A stretch of 64,000 nt of DNA from Nostoc sp. C052 (GCF_013393905.1 NZ_CP040275.1:62001-126000), one strand, 5' to 3'. Shown: positions 46,949-55,853, numbered from the stretch's first letter. Made by a program: numbers and translations. The notes: generated by a model not told the origin, from the sequence alone.

Positions 46949-47173
46949 GAGCGCCAGCCTCTTAGCTAAATAAAGAGGCGCTCAACACTGAACCTTGAAA
47001 AAAGTGAACAGAAAACAAAGCCCCCAGGTAGCGAAAGCAGCGAATAGTCAAGGCTGCTGAAGTGAGGTAAGGGTGGAGTGGGTTCCAAATAAAAAGTTGC
47101 TACAGCATTACGGAAGTCGCTTTGAAGCTCGTTGCCGACTGCCGCCCGATCAAGGGATATGCTGCTGTAGCAA
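46949..47173 (+). ncRNA. Possible structured RNA upstream of the accessory cluster
   Basis: A stretch without a gene but with strong potential folding: GAGCG-CCAG-CCTCTT (46949-46964) pairs with AAGAGG-CGCTC (46973-46983), and TTGCTACAGCA (47097-47107) pairs over 11 bp with TGCTGTAGCAA (47163-47173), enclosing smaller helices. A terminator hairpin follows at 47271-47312. It matches no RNA family that I recognise. It could be an untranslated leader, an antisense-type control RNA or a guide-like RNA. Confidence 0.35.
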
Positions 47174-47233
47174 GCTCCAGTTACTGACTAGGAGCAAGCA
47201 AATATGAGGCTTCGCCAATTCTAGAGTGAGAGT

Positions 47234-47252
47234 GTTGTGCTGAAGGCACAAC
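47234..47252 (+). other. 7-bp hairpin
   Basis: GTTGTGC, loop TGAAG, GCACAAC. It lies between the larger stem and the terminator and may be part of the same transcript. Confidence 0.3.
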
Positions 47253-47267
47253 AAACTGACCAATAAA

Positions 47268-47313
47268 AATAGGGCGATCGCTCCGTCGGACAAACTGTGC
47301 GATCGCCCTTTTA
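47268..47313 (+). terminator. Rho-independent-type terminator built from HIP1 sites
   Basis: Stem AGGGCGATCGC (47271-47281) with GCGATCGCCCT (47299-47309), 11 bp, followed by TTT. Two inverted HIP1 octamers form the stem. It lies just before the next gene. Confidence 0.55.
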
Positions 47314-47335
47314 CCCATTTAAGAGGTATTTGCTA

Positions 47336-48133
47336 ATGATGACACAAGTTTCAGCCCCTGCGCCAACAAAAGATCCGTTAACCACACGCGATCGCCAAAT
47401 CATTGCAACCATCGTCAATCAGTCGGACTACTCAAAAGAGTGCAAGCTCGAAGATGTAGTGACTATCTGGATCAACAGTGATGATATCGTGTGGGTAAAA
47501 ATGACCCACGGTTATGCTCGATACCACAAACAATCTTTCAAACGCGCTGTTGCAGAGGTAAAAGCGAGTCTTTCTGCTCCAGTAAAGTGCAATCACAAAG
47601 AAGATGAGGAATTGAAACAAGCTTCTGAGAAAATTGGCTTGTTAGGTGATTGTGATTGGCTATTGTTAAGCGTCCAATACCATTCTGATAAAGTAATCGG
47701 TCATGCTGGTTGTTATATTTCCCACAAGGCTCGAATATTAACCCCATCGGCTGAATGGGATTTTACACTGCCGAAGTGGAATATGCCTGCTGCCATCTGT
47801 CCAGACTGCGAAGGTCATGGGTGCGGTAATTGTTCGTATCGCGGGACTCGTGCAGAAGACTTGTGCGAACCAGTAGACGGCTATCGACTGACTTATGTAG
47901 GACGCACTAGCCTTCAGACGGCTCACAACGTATATCTAGATGGTAAGTTCTTGGGAATTGTCTTCAAGGTCAGAAACGTTGATGAGTTATGGGAAAACGA
48001 CCCCAAGACCTACTATTGGCGGTGTGGGGATGGAGTACGGTATTGGAGCATAAAAGAGGCTGTAAAGGTGCTATCCAGGACAACTGCTCCGATTGAACTG
48101 CCGCAAGTTCGTCGGGAGTTGGTAGCGGCGTAA
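47336..48133 (+). CDS. Zinc-ribbon-containing protein of unknown function
   Basis: 265 residues from the ATG at 47336 (AGAGG upstream). Residues ~158-175 contain CPDCEGHGCGNC, a four-Cys cluster like the DnaJ zinc ribbon. The rest (TTRDRQIIATIVNQSDYS, SFKRAVAEVKA) is not recognised. It is the first protein gene after the terminator and is followed by a run of small co-directional genes. Confidence 0.65.
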   Translation: MMTQVSAPAPTKDPLTTRDRQIIATIVNQSDYSKECKLEDVVTIWINSDDIVWVKMTHGYARYHKQSFKRAVAEVKASLSAPVKCNHKEDEELKQASEKIGLLGDCDWLLLSVQYHSDKVIGHAGCYISHKARILTPSAEWDFTLPKWNMPAAICPDCEGHGCGNCSYRGTRAEDLCEPVDGYRLTYVGRTSLQTAHNVYLDGKFLGIVFKVRNVDELWENDPKTYYWRCGDGVRYWSIKEAVKVLSRTTAPIELPQVRRELVAA

Positions 48134-48236
48134 GTGAAATAGTGGGCGTGACCGAAATCTTCATCGGTTGCGCCTGCTGTTTTAAGAAGTCAACGGCTTC
48201 GCCAATGCGAAAGTGAAATGCTTTTGGTACAAACAA

Positions 48237-48791
48237 ATGAACCCTCAAGAAAATGCTGAACTACTTGCTGCTTTGATGCGCCAGGAAGAATTTCTCAAGC
48301 AGTTAGTTGCAGCAATTAATAAACCGAAACTTGGATTGCACTCTGAAGCTGGCAATTGTAAAATTTACTGCAATCGTCAGCACGGGGGGCTGTGGTACAC
48401 ACTAAATGGTGAACCGAGTGATGTCCCTCAAACTGCGCTGACTGGATACCTTAAAGAACTGCGGTTTGAGAATACAGAACGCCGCAAAAAAGAAACCTGC
48501 AAGTTGCTAATAACTATGCAAGCAGACCGGACGTATATCTTAGAATCCGGTTATGATACGCATTTTTCAAAGTGCATACTTGCGGCGATCGCAACTTTGA
48601 CCCCAGAACAATTGTATTCTCCCATCACACTACAGCCGCACCCTGGTACGACAGATGAAAATGTATTGTTCTGTCGTGTATGGGTAGAGTCGGAATTAGT
48701 GATGGCATCCTACAACGAGCAAACAGAGTGGCGAGAGGTCAGTAAACAGGCTTTAGCTGTAACAAAAGCTGCGAATGAAATGGTGCTTTAA
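48237..48791 (+). CDS. Hypothetical protein of the accessory cluster
   Basis: 184 residues from MNPQENAELL (48237); an ATG at 48213 would add eight. A central part (RFENTERRKKETCKLLITMQ, FSKCILAAIATLTPEQLYSP) looks alpha/beta. No family recognised. It follows the zinc-ribbon gene by ~100 bp. Confidence 0.55.
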   Translation: MNPQENAELLAALMRQEEFLKQLVAAINKPKLGLHSEAGNCKIYCNRQHGGLWYTLNGEPSDVPQTALTGYLKELRFENTERRKKETCKLLITMQADRTYILESGYDTHFSKCILAAIATLTPEQLYSPITLQPHPGTTDENVLFCRVWVESELVMASYNEQTEWREVSKQALAVTKAANEMVL

Positions 48792-48805
48792 CTTGTTGTA
48801 AACAG

Positions 48806-48843
48806 AGCTTGAGAGACTGTAGTTATAAGTTACTCAAGCTTTG
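48806..48843 (+). terminator. Hairpin after the hypothetical gene
   Basis: AGCTTGAG (48806-48813) pairs with CTCAAGCT (48833-48840), followed by TTG. It lies 15 bp after the stop codon of the preceding gene and is probably a terminator, although the T-run is weak. Confidence 0.35.
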
Positions 48844-48888
48844 TCTACAGCTAATACGTGCTGTTCAACTATTCAAAACTAATCACAG

Positions 48889-49161
48889 ATGAGTATTACA
48901 ATTGTTCACCCCAACGTCGAAAATCTGCAATCATTTTCTGACTTGTTTGACCTGGAAAAACTTTTGCAATCTGACGGGGTTCTACCGTGGCTTTTAGCAA
49001 ATGGCTGGAACTACGACGATCAATCTTGTTTGATTGCAAATATTGTTGATGAGTCTACAAGCCTGGATCAAGTTTGGGAATCAGACGAGTTCGATTTTAA
49101 GGCTCTGCCTGATGAAGATCAGGAAAAACTTCACCAGATTTTCGAGCATTTCTATCTGTAA
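48889..49161 (+). CDS. Small acidic protein
   Basis: 90 residues, strongly acidic (DLFDLEKLLQSDG, WESDEFDFKALPDEDQEKL). No recognised family. Acidic small proteins on mobile elements are sometimes DNA mimics or anti-defence factors, but nothing here proves that. Confidence 0.5.
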   Translation: MSITIVHPNVENLQSFSDLFDLEKLLQSDGVLPWLLANGWNYDDQSCLIANIVDESTSLDQVWESDEFDFKALPDEDQEKLHQIFEHFYL

Positions 49162-49218
49162 TCTTCTGTCACTCTCAATCAATAATTAACGCAAAAATAA
49201 CGAATTATGCGTGAAAAA

Positions 49219-49257
49219 CTCTACAGTCAGATTTAATCAGTCTAACTGTAGAGAAAA
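49219..49257. terminator. 9-bp hairpin between small genes
   Basis: CTCTACAGT (49219-49227) pairs with ACTGTAGAG (49245-49253). A-rich on the plus-strand sides. It could serve as terminator or RNA-stability element. Confidence 0.3.
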
Positions 49258-49276
49258 ATCGATTCCACGATAAATT

Positions 49277-49570
49277 ATGGCACACTTCACTGCTAATAAG
49301 ATGGAATTAAATTTGATTAAAGTTTACGACACGACGTTATTAAGCTCATCAAAAGTTTACCAAATCAACGGTACGCTTTCACGATACTTGGGTGATGAAG
49401 GTACTATACAACATCCACAGTATTTATTTGTACCTCTGCCAAATCAAAGGAAAAAAGCCAGCTTTCGGCTAAACCGAAACAAACTCATGACTCGCTGTTA
49501 TGAAGTCGAAGGCATGGTTTATCAAAAGCCTGTGGTACAGGATAATTCACAGCAACTTCAGCTATTTTAA
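49277..49570 (+). CDS. Hypothetical small protein
   Basis: 97 residues, basic centre (PNQRKKASFRLNRNKL). No family recognised. Belongs to the run of plus-strand genes before the Ycf35 module. Confidence 0.5.
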   Translation: MAHFTANKMELNLIKVYDTTLLSSSKVYQINGTLSRYLGDEGTIQHPQYLFVPLPNQRKKASFRLNRNKLMTRCYEVEGMVYQKPVVQDNSQQLQLF

Positions 49571-49736
49571 GCCATGTCCATACATAAACCACCAGTCATC
49601 AAAAGACACATTAGGTTACAAAAAAGCTCTAACAAAGTAATCTATAGAGCTACTACGGACATTCAGAAATTGAGAAATAGTCACAAAGAAAGCTTCGCTT
49701 AATCGAGAGTGAAAATAATGATTGAGGTGAATAATC

Positions 49737-50809
49737 ATGGTACAAGCAATTGACAACCCTATCGTTGCAAATTTCCTAACTGATGCAGTAGTCGAGCGCC
49801 ACAATTTCTCACAGTTAAATAAAACCCGTATTCGGTTTCGCATTCAGCTAAAGAAAAGTACAAAGTCTGCCGCGCCTAAATGGGCGGATGTACTTAAAGC
49901 TGAAGTTTCTGAAATAGAATCAGACCTCGTTAAAGTCACAAATTCCGAAGTCGGTCTGCGAGGTATTAAGGTCTTCAAAAAGCTAGATGAAGCTGCCGCA
50001 CAACTTCGTCAAGAAATCGCCTCAGTTCAAGAGTGGATGTCTGCTGATACTGGTGACTGGGTTTGTCCAATTGATTTAGCTCCCCTGGTATGGAATCAGT
50101 TAATCAATATCAGAGATAATATCGCCCCTGGTTTACGCAATCAATTAAAAGCTGATTACGAAGCGGGACTTGTAGATTACCAAGAGCGGATTGATCAGTT
50201 TCTCTCACTTAACACCTGGGAATTAGCACAGGATAAGCAAGAATCTGTAAAAGCAAACTTGTTAAGAGCATTCCCGACTCTGACCGATCTTGAAGACTAT
50301 TTGCAAGTCATTATAGGCGTCCGGTTATTATCCCTGCCCTCTCTGAGCAACTCAATCAGCAGCAAGCTGAATGTCTTGATCAGATTACCAAGTTCATCCA
50401 ACAGTATGACCAAAATCTGGAACAGAGATTGAGGGAATCTGCTTTAGCTGGTGGTGAACAACTCGCCGCGCAATTGCTTGAAGAGTTAGCTGATTGGGAA
50501 CCAGGGAGGAAACCCATACAGTTTAAAAGAAAAATGGAGCGCCATCTGATGAAGGTTCAAGTGCTACTGGCAAACGCTTCACCGGAGGCAGGCAGTAGCT
50601 TGGAGGCGATGATGGCGCACTTGGACTCTATCGTTAACGATCCAGCGATTGAGTCGAAGAATCTTGGTTCTGATACGCGCAGTCAATTACAGCGAAAGAT
50701 GGAAGAAATTCGTGCCAAGTTGTTAGATGAACAACGCAATCTACAATCACTTGCGACTGACGACGTGGGCTTGTCGAAAGCTACCGTGATGTCGTTTAAG
50801 TTCCGGTAA
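49737..50809 (+). pseudogene. Helical protein gene split by one frameshift
   Basis: Frame 1 (49737-50432) is convincing to about codon 195 (DLEDYLQVIIG), then becomes odd (serine-rich, SNSISSKLNVLIRLPSS). Frame 3 (from about 50321) gives PVIIPALSEQLNQQQAE then CLDQITKFIQQYDQNLEQRL and joins directly into the coding sequence to 50809. One missing base near 50319-50322 (a C in the GTCCGG run) would restore a 357-residue protein with several helices. Real mutation or sequencing error cannot be told apart. Function unknown. Confidence 0.7.
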
Positions 50810-50814
50810 AAAAC

Positions 50815-50844
50815 AGTCTTGGGCGGGTGCATTCGCCCAAGACT
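50815..50844 (+). terminator. 11-bp perfect hairpin after the split gene
   Basis: AGTCTTGGGCG (50815-50825) pairs with CGCCCAAGACT (50834-50844). It lies 6 bp after the stop codon. No T-run follows, so it may be a processing or stability hairpin. Confidence 0.45.
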
Positions 50845-50924
50845 AAGTACCTTAAACGAAAAATGCAGCATATACATCTCAAAAAGAGTACCGCACTTCT
50901 TTCTACTATAGGAACAAAATTCTT

Positions 50925-51374
50925 ATGTCACACTTCTCAACCGTTAAAACCAAATTAAGCAATCACGAGTGTTTGGTGCAAGCTCTCACGGATTTAAACC
51001 TATCACCGCAGGTTCACCAAACAGCACAATCACTAAAAGGATACTACGGTGGTTCTCAAGGACAAAGTGCTGAAATCATCGTATCTGGTCGCACCATAAA
51101 AGCCCGTGCAGACATCGGGTTCAAATGGAATCAGTCAAGTGGTGTGTACGATGTGATACACGACGGCTACGAGACAGTTCCGAAGCTGGGCAAAGACTTT
51201 TTCAGTAATAAACTAATGCTGGCTTATGGACAACGGATGGTTCGATCTATTGCCGCCGAGTTACAAGAGCAGTTTGGAGAATGTGCGATCGCAGAATCTA
51301 CTGATGGCACTGTGCAAACTTTACGGCTCACTTTTGCCGGACATCAAGAAGTTCAACAATATGCACGGAGATAA
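50925..51374 (+). CDS. ycf35: Ycf35 family protein (DUF1257)
   Basis: 149 residues. The start SHFSTVKTKLSNHECLVQAL and the YYGGSQGQSAEIIV core with ARADIGFKWNQSSGVYDVIHD are typical of Ycf35/DUF1257, found in cyanobacteria and algal plastids. Next to a DUF2997 gene and a Ycf46 ATPase, as in many cyanobacteria. Role unknown; conserved linkage to an AAA+ ATPase suggests a shared complex. Confidence 0.85.
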   Translation: MSHFSTVKTKLSNHECLVQALTDLNLSPQVHQTAQSLKGYYGGSQGQSAEIIVSGRTIKARADIGFKWNQSSGVYDVIHDGYETVPKLGKDFFSNKLMLAYGQRMVRSIAAELQEQFGECAIAESTDGTVQTLRLTFAGHQEVQQYARR

Positions 51375-51376
51375 AT

Positions 51377-51580
51377 ATGGAACGGTCAATACTGATTCAC
51401 TTCGACAGCGCTACAGGTGAAGTGAAAGTGGAAGCTCTTGGATTCGAGGGGTTAACTTGTTTGTCAGCAACCCAGCCATTTGAAGAGGCGTTGGGAGTTG
51501 TACAGGGCGAACGTGAATTTAAGCCGGAAGCCCAACAGCAACGTATAACTTCTACCCATCAACAGTACCAACGCCAGTAA
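51377..51580 (+). CDS. DUF2997 protein
   Basis: 67 residues. SILIHFDSATGEVKVEALGFEG and the LSATQPFEEALG segment match DUF2997, always encoded next to DUF1257. It starts 2 bp after the ycf35 stop. Confidence 0.75.
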   Translation: MERSILIHFDSATGEVKVEALGFEGLTCLSATQPFEEALGVVQGEREFKPEAQQQRITSTHQQYQRQ

Positions 51581-51590
51581 CAAACATAAA

Positions 51591-51617
51591 AGGGGGTTTC
51601 CAAGCCCCCTAAATTTA
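51591..51617 (+). terminator. Hairpin after the DUF2997 gene
   Basis: AGGGG-GTTTCCAAG-CCCCT (51591-51610) followed by AAATTT. It may attenuate transcription between the DUF2997 gene and the Ycf46 pair. Confidence 0.45.
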
Positions 51618-51874
51618 TGAATGAATTATCAAAAGAATATCCCATGCTTCACGTTTATCCGCAGCAAAAAGTACATCAACCTGTGGTTATCAAAGCCAAT
51701 ACTGAAGGTATTTGTGTACTAATAAATGCTCTTATTTCCGCTATTGCCCAACCTGAAAGTAATGCTATGGCATCTGTATTTTGCGGCGATGCCGAAGTCT
51801 ATGAGGTAGTCGTGAAAGTGGTAAACACTCATGACGAACTCTCTCCAGTTCCTTATCAAATATCAACATCATGA
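51617..51874 (+). CDS. Hypothetical small protein coupled to ycf46
   Basis: 85 residues, not recognised. Its stop overlaps the ycf46 start by 4 bp (ATGA), so the two are translated together. Probably a partner of the ATPase. Confidence 0.6.
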   Translation: MNELSKEYPMLHVYPQQKVHQPVVIKANTEGICVLINALISAIAQPESNAMASVFCGDAEVYEVVVKVVNTHDELSPVPYQISTS

Positions 51875-53493
51875 AACTCTCAAATCTTCTCTCCACACTC
51901 GATTCACAAATCCCCATCGCTGCGGTTGATGTCCTATCTCCTGATGAAGCGACGATTATTCAGTGGTTGACAACTGAAGCTAACAACAAGCTTTCAAGTC
52001 CAGTATTCTTCTGGAATCTGGGGGTATCAACCTTAGAACAATGTTTAATCGCAGCAGATGGGGGATTGGTGTTTAAGCCAGTTGCAGAGTACAAAAGACC
52101 TCCACAGGCTGATCCGCTACTATTTGTATTCGACTACATTGCTAACTTTAGTGGGAATGGTGTATTTATCCTCGGAGATATTCACCCCTTTATTGCTAAT
52201 AATTCACCCCAATTGAGTTGGGAGATTTTAAGCAAAGTTAAAAACCTTTACCACAGGTTAAAACCCACAGATAAACGCATTGTCTTGTTGGGTCAGAACA
52301 TACAATTACACGAATCCCTAGTCAGATTGATTCCTTATTGTGAAGTTCCTTTACCTAGTATTGACCAAATACTACTTCATCTCAATTCTTATTTGCATGA
52401 CCTACAACAGTCTGCTATTGAACAGGAATTGACTTTCACTATTTCTCTAGAAAATGCTGAAAAAGAAACTCTTTCTCGTGCTGCCCTGGGTTTAACCCTG
52501 GAGGAGATTAGTGATTTCCTTCGGTTAACAGTCAAAGAAAACTTAAGTAATGATGGTGTCGTTGTCGGCGCTGACTTTATCCCCAAAGCCGTCGAGTACA
52601 AAACTCGGCTACTGTCTCAAATGGGTATTGAGTTGGGCAAACCTGCGACAATCCCTTTTGGCGGTTTGGATCTTCTGCGTGATTGGTTGATGAGGCGGCG
52701 GCGGCTGTTCACGCAAGAGGCGCGAAGTCTCTCTTTACCCCAACCAAAAGGTGTGTTGCTGGCTGGCCCACCCGGTACTGGAAAAACGTTATTGGCTAAA
52801 AACATTGCTAACATCCTTAATCTACCGCTACTCCAGCTAGATATTGCGTCTCTTCTTGGTTCTTTAGTTGGTGAATCAGAGGGCAATGTACGCCGCGCAT
52901 TAAAGACTGCTGAGGCGATCGCACCCTGCATTTTATGGATAGACGAAATAGAAAAAGCCCTTTCTGGCAGTGGTGACACTAGTGGAGTCTCACAGAGGAT
53001 TCTGGGTAATATCCTTACATTCATGTCCGAATCTCAGTGTGGCGTGTTTGTCGTAGCAACTTGCAATGACCCCTCTGCACTGCCAAGTGAGCTAAAGAGG
53101 AAGGGAAGATTTGACGAAAATTTCTTTGTTGATCTGCCCACTGAGCCAGAACGGGTAAAGATTTTAGGGATTCACCTAGAGCGATTCGGTATTCAAGTAC
53201 AGCTTGAATATCTCGAAGCGATCGCTACCAACACTGCAAAGTTTTCAGGAGCAGAACTGGAAACCCTTGCTTCGGAAGCTGCTCTGCTGGCATTCGATGA
53301 GGATAGACCGCAGCAGGTAACGCTTGCTGACCTCGAAGCCTGTCGTCAAACGATTACCCCGCTTGCGATTCAGGACGCTGCGGCAGTTGAAAGAATGCAG
53401 GTGTGGGCATCCACCGCACGACGGGCTAGCAGTCCCGTGGTTGCAGCGAAAACTCAGTCTTTGCGTGCTGCTAAGTTTCGGAATATGAACTGA
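51871..53493 (+). CDS. ycf46: Ycf46-type AAA+ ATPase
   Basis: 540 residues. The N-terminal Ycf46-specific region is followed by an AAA+ domain with Walker A LLAGPPGTGKTLLAK (about residue 299), Walker B CILWIDEIEKAL (about residue 352), and the arginine-finger region GRFDENFFVDLPTEPER. It is coupled to the upstream small gene. In cyanobacteria a chromosomal Ycf46 is linked to CO2-uptake control; this accessory copy probably has another job. Confidence 0.88.
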   Translation: MKLSNLLSTLDSQIPIAAVDVLSPDEATIIQWLTTEANNKLSSPVFFWNLGVSTLEQCLIAADGGLVFKPVAEYKRPPQADPLLFVFDYIANFSGNGVFILGDIHPFIANNSPQLSWEILSKVKNLYHRLKPTDKRIVLLGQNIQLHESLVRLIPYCEVPLPSIDQILLHLNSYLHDLQQSAIEQELTFTISLENAEKETLSRAALGLTLEEISDFLRLTVKENLSNDGVVVGADFIPKAVEYKTRLLSQMGIELGKPATIPFGGLDLLRDWLMRRRRLFTQEARSLSLPQPKGVLLAGPPGTGKTLLAKNIANILNLPLLQLDIASLLGSLVGESEGNVRRALKTAEAIAPCILWIDEIEKALSGSGDTSGVSQRILGNILTFMSESQCGVFVVATCNDPSALPSELKRKGRFDENFFVDLPTEPERVKILGIHLERFGIQVQLEYLEAIATNTAKFSGAELETLASEAALLAFDEDRPQQVTLADLEACRQTITPLAIQDAAAVERMQVWASTARRASSPVVAAKTQSLRAAKFRNMN

Positions 53494-53617
53494 TGAGAAA
53501 CCGATTGCCTCCTGATTCTATGGGGGCGATCGCCACCGATTCATAGCGGGTACGCCATCGCTCTTTCTTTTAGTAATTGATAGTAGCTAATTAACATAGT
53601 TAATAAGGCGAAGAAAC

Positions 53618-53965
53618 ATGACAACAGACTTAGTTACTTATTACGGGCAGACTCCAATCATTGACCAACTGGTTGAAAATTATGGTGCATATTTGGAGAA
53701 ATTAGACAGAGAAAGCAAATTGTTGCTTCGGACGGTGTTAACAAATTATGTATTTATGCGAGAAAGGCATGAGCCGAGCAGTTACACACTAATAGAAGCT
53801 TCTAGGGATGCACTTTTTGTCACATTTATTGGTATAGATATGCCACAACTTTTGGTAGATATTTGCTCACAATTAAATGGGCTAACAACACACGAAGCAG
53901 AAACAATACTTGAAGCACTACAACATCAAATTAGATGGGGCAATGCCTGTCAAGCCGTGAATTGA
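53618..53965 (+). CDS. Hypothetical protein
   Basis: 115 residues, helical, not recognised (LLLRTVLTNYVFMRERH). It precedes the WGR gene by 13 bp and is likely in its operon. Confidence 0.5.
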   Translation: MTTDLVTYYGQTPIIDQLVENYGAYLEKLDRESKLLLRTVLTNYVFMRERHEPSSYTLIEASRDALFVTFIGIDMPQLLVDICSQLNGLTTHEAETILEALQHQIRWGNACQAVN

Positions 53966-53978
53966 CAGGGTAAGAAAC

Positions 53979-54539
53979 ATGGAAATCTATTTAGTTTTTG
54001 TTGATGCTATCCGAAACAGCAATAAATTCTGGGCGGCCATTGTCGAAGATGGTAACTTGACAGTGCAGTGGGGCAGAGTCGGTTATCAAGCACAAACCAA
54101 AGTTCACACATTAGGCAATCATCAGAGAGCCATTACTAAATTTAACAATCTAGTAGCCGAGAAAAAAGGTAAAGGCTACCGCGAAAGTCAGCCAGAGATT
54201 GATGCTAGCCGCAGTGTTGCAGACATTAGACGAGCTATTCAATTGTTGAATATTATCCGTCCGGCTGTTGCTCTCCAGAATTTTGGTGATACCTACATAT
54301 CTGCTCTTAATGAATATCTGAAAATTGTCCCAACACCTTTGGGGATGCAGATAAATTATCACAGAGTTTACCGCACAGTAGCAGATATTGACTATCAACA
54401 AGAATTACTCAATTCCCTGTTAACGACACCCGCACCAATTGCTGCTGCGGTGGCTGTTGGTCATGCTCCTGAAGCAACAGCAGAAACCGCAGTTATCAGT
54501 CTTAAGACTATCAGTAAGAACTTCTGGCGACATTTATAA
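53979..54539 (+). CDS. WGR-domain protein
   Basis: 186 residues. Residues ~1-75 are a WGR domain (KFWAAIVEDGNLTVQWGRVGYQ), found in PARPs and in bacterial proteins that bind nucleic acid or ADP-ribose-related partners. The rest is not assigned. It stands alone, without a PARP catalytic domain. Confidence 0.75.
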   Translation: MEIYLVFVDAIRNSNKFWAAIVEDGNLTVQWGRVGYQAQTKVHTLGNHQRAITKFNNLVAEKKGKGYRESQPEIDASRSVADIRRAIQLLNIIRPAVALQNFGDTYISALNEYLKIVPTPLGMQINYHRVYRTVADIDYQQELLNSLLTTPAPIAAAVAVGHAPEATAETAVISLKTISKNFWRHL

Positions 54540-54626
54540 GGTTCAAGAGTGTGACTGGCAAAGAGCTAGCCATGCTCTTAATTTTTCTGCCTAAACACTT
54601 ACTCGCATTATCAAAGAGGAAACATT

Positions 54627-54827
54627 ATGCCGAGAAAATCCACTCATCCCGCCCCTGCTGACCATTCCTCCTTGTGCATACAGTATCTTCGTCGTTGTGG
54701 GGGTAGCGCTCGATTATGTCACATCAACTTCAGTCTTAACGTGATTCAAATGTTAGTCAATCAAAGAAAAGTAAAGATTAAGAATACTGGTGCAGGGTTT
54801 TTTATTGAATTGGAGGATGCAAAGTGA
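54627..54827 (+). CDS. Small hypothetical protein
   Basis: 66 residues; SLCIQYLRRCGGSARLCHIN looks like a small winged-helix fragment (AARLC... HINFSLNVIQMLVNQRKV). Its stop overlaps the next gene's start by 4 bp (54824-54827). Function unknown. Confidence 0.5.
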   Translation: MPRKSTHPAPADHSSLCIQYLRRCGGSARLCHINFSLNVIQMLVNQRKVKIKNTGAGFFIELEDAK

Positions 54828-55168
54828 AAACACAGAAAGTAACTCATCAATCATCTTTGCCTTCAAACACTCGTAATAAATTAGTTTTTCGCCGTACTAA
54901 GAGAAGATTTAACCCCAAATTATTCATTGATCGCACGATAGAAACAACTGCAATTGTCTCTCTGCTTTTAACTGGCTTTTCAGGAGTAGGGGCAATGGGA
55001 TGTTGGGGAATGGAGATTATTGATACAAATGCTAATCCCAACATAATCATCTCTGGTTGGGAGCAACAGAAAAATATTTGCCTGGGTGCAATGTTGGTTA
55101 ATTTTTCCGTCTTCTTAGGCAGTTCTTTGGTCGGAGCTAGTTTCAGTATTCAGCGAGATAAATTTTAG
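54824..55168 (+). CDS. Small membrane protein
   Basis: 114 residues with two TM segments (TTAIVSLLLTGFSGVGAMGCW, about 39-59, and NICLGAMLVNFSVFLGSSLVG, about 84-104). The basic N-terminus faces the cytoplasm. No family recognised. Translationally coupled to the preceding gene. Confidence 0.6.
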   Translation: MKTQKVTHQSSLPSNTRNKLVFRRTKRRFNPKLFIDRTIETTAIVSLLLTGFSGVGAMGCWGMEIIDTNANPNIIISGWEQQKNICLGAMLVNFSVFLGSSLVGASFSIQRDKF

Positions 55169-55181
55169 GGGATAAACAACG

Positions 55182-55409
55182 ATGGAAATCAAGTTAACCA
55201 CATCAGAGATCCGGACTATCTTACAGGGCTGCCAATATACGTTGCAAATAATTGGGAGCAGTAAGGATTATCGCAGGCTTCAATCGTCCGAGTACTTTTC
55301 TACATCAAATGATGTGGTATTAAACGATGCTTTCAATGTTTTAGGAGAAATAGTGAACGCAATTGATGACGTGGAGCAGATGATCAAACAACAAACAGGA
55401 AAAGTCTAG
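55182..55409 (+). CDS. Small hypothetical protein
   Basis: 75 residues, helical (AFNVLGEIVNAIDDVEQMIKQQ). It follows the membrane protein gene by 13 bp. Not recognised. Confidence 0.5.
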   Translation: MEIKLTTSEIRTILQGCQYTLQIIGSSKDYRRLQSSEYFSTSNDVVLNDAFNVLGEIVNAIDDVEQMIKQQTGKV

Positions 55410-55485
55410 AAATTAAGCAGAGATTTTTCAACACCAATGGGCTATTCCCACCCCAGACTAACCCAAGATTAGGAGCGATCGCAGT

Positions 55486-55698
55486 ATGGTACAAAACATT
55501 GGTATTAAACCAATGCATCCAAGAGAATTCAAAATAATTCACAATGCATCTATATACCTGATGCATAGGCTTAGTGATTATCCTGAGCAAACAATAAGTC
55601 ATTGGTTAGCTGACGAAAGTAGTACAAGGTATCAACAGCCAAAACCACAGGTACTTAATCATTTTGGAGCTATCCATAAATTATTATCAGGTACTTAG
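55486..55698 (+). CDS. Small hypothetical protein
   Basis: 70 residues (REFKIIHNASIYLMHRLSD, ISHWLADESSTRYQQPK). Not recognised. A hairpin overlaps its stop codon and a terminator follows, so it is the last gene of the unit. Confidence 0.45.
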   Translation: MVQNIGIKPMHPREFKIIHNASIYLMHRLSDYPEQTISHWLADESSTRYQQPKPQVLNHFGAIHKLLSGT

Positions 55699-55757
55699 CG
55701 TCAGGCTGACGCTAAGTCATCAGAAAAACCCTACTCACCAGCTGGTAGGGTTTTTAT
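55694..55757 (+). terminator. Double hairpin and Rho-independent terminator
   Basis: A 10-bp hairpin at 55694-55716 (CTTAGCGTCAGG... CTGACGCTAAG), then stem AAAAACCCTAC (55724-55734) with GTAGGGTTTTT (55745-55755). The second, with its T-run, is a classic terminator usable in both directions. Confidence 0.7.
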
Positions 55758-55774
55758 TATTAGTATTAGCAGTA

Positions 55775-55840
55775 CCGGAATTCAATCGGAACTCAACCGG
55801 AATTCAATCGGAACTCAGTCGGAACTCAATCGGAACTCTA
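55775..55840. repeat. Six 11-bp iterons (CGGAACTCAA type)
   Basis: Units CCGGAATTCAA, TCGGAACTCAA, CCGGAATTCAA, TCGGAACTCAG, TCGGAACTCAA, TCGGAACTCTA, exact 11-bp period, ending at the ribosome site (GGAG 55841-55844) of the next gene. One turn of helix per repeat means that a protein binding them would sit on one face of the DNA. Likely operator or partition-type sites. Confidence 0.75.
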
Positions 55841-55853
55841 GGAGCCGAAACCA

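Noticed and set aside
47100..47311. A type V-K CRISPR transposon tracrRNA
   Set aside because: A few short words such as GCTGCTGTAG look alike, but there is no CRISPR array, Cas12k or Tns gene nearby.
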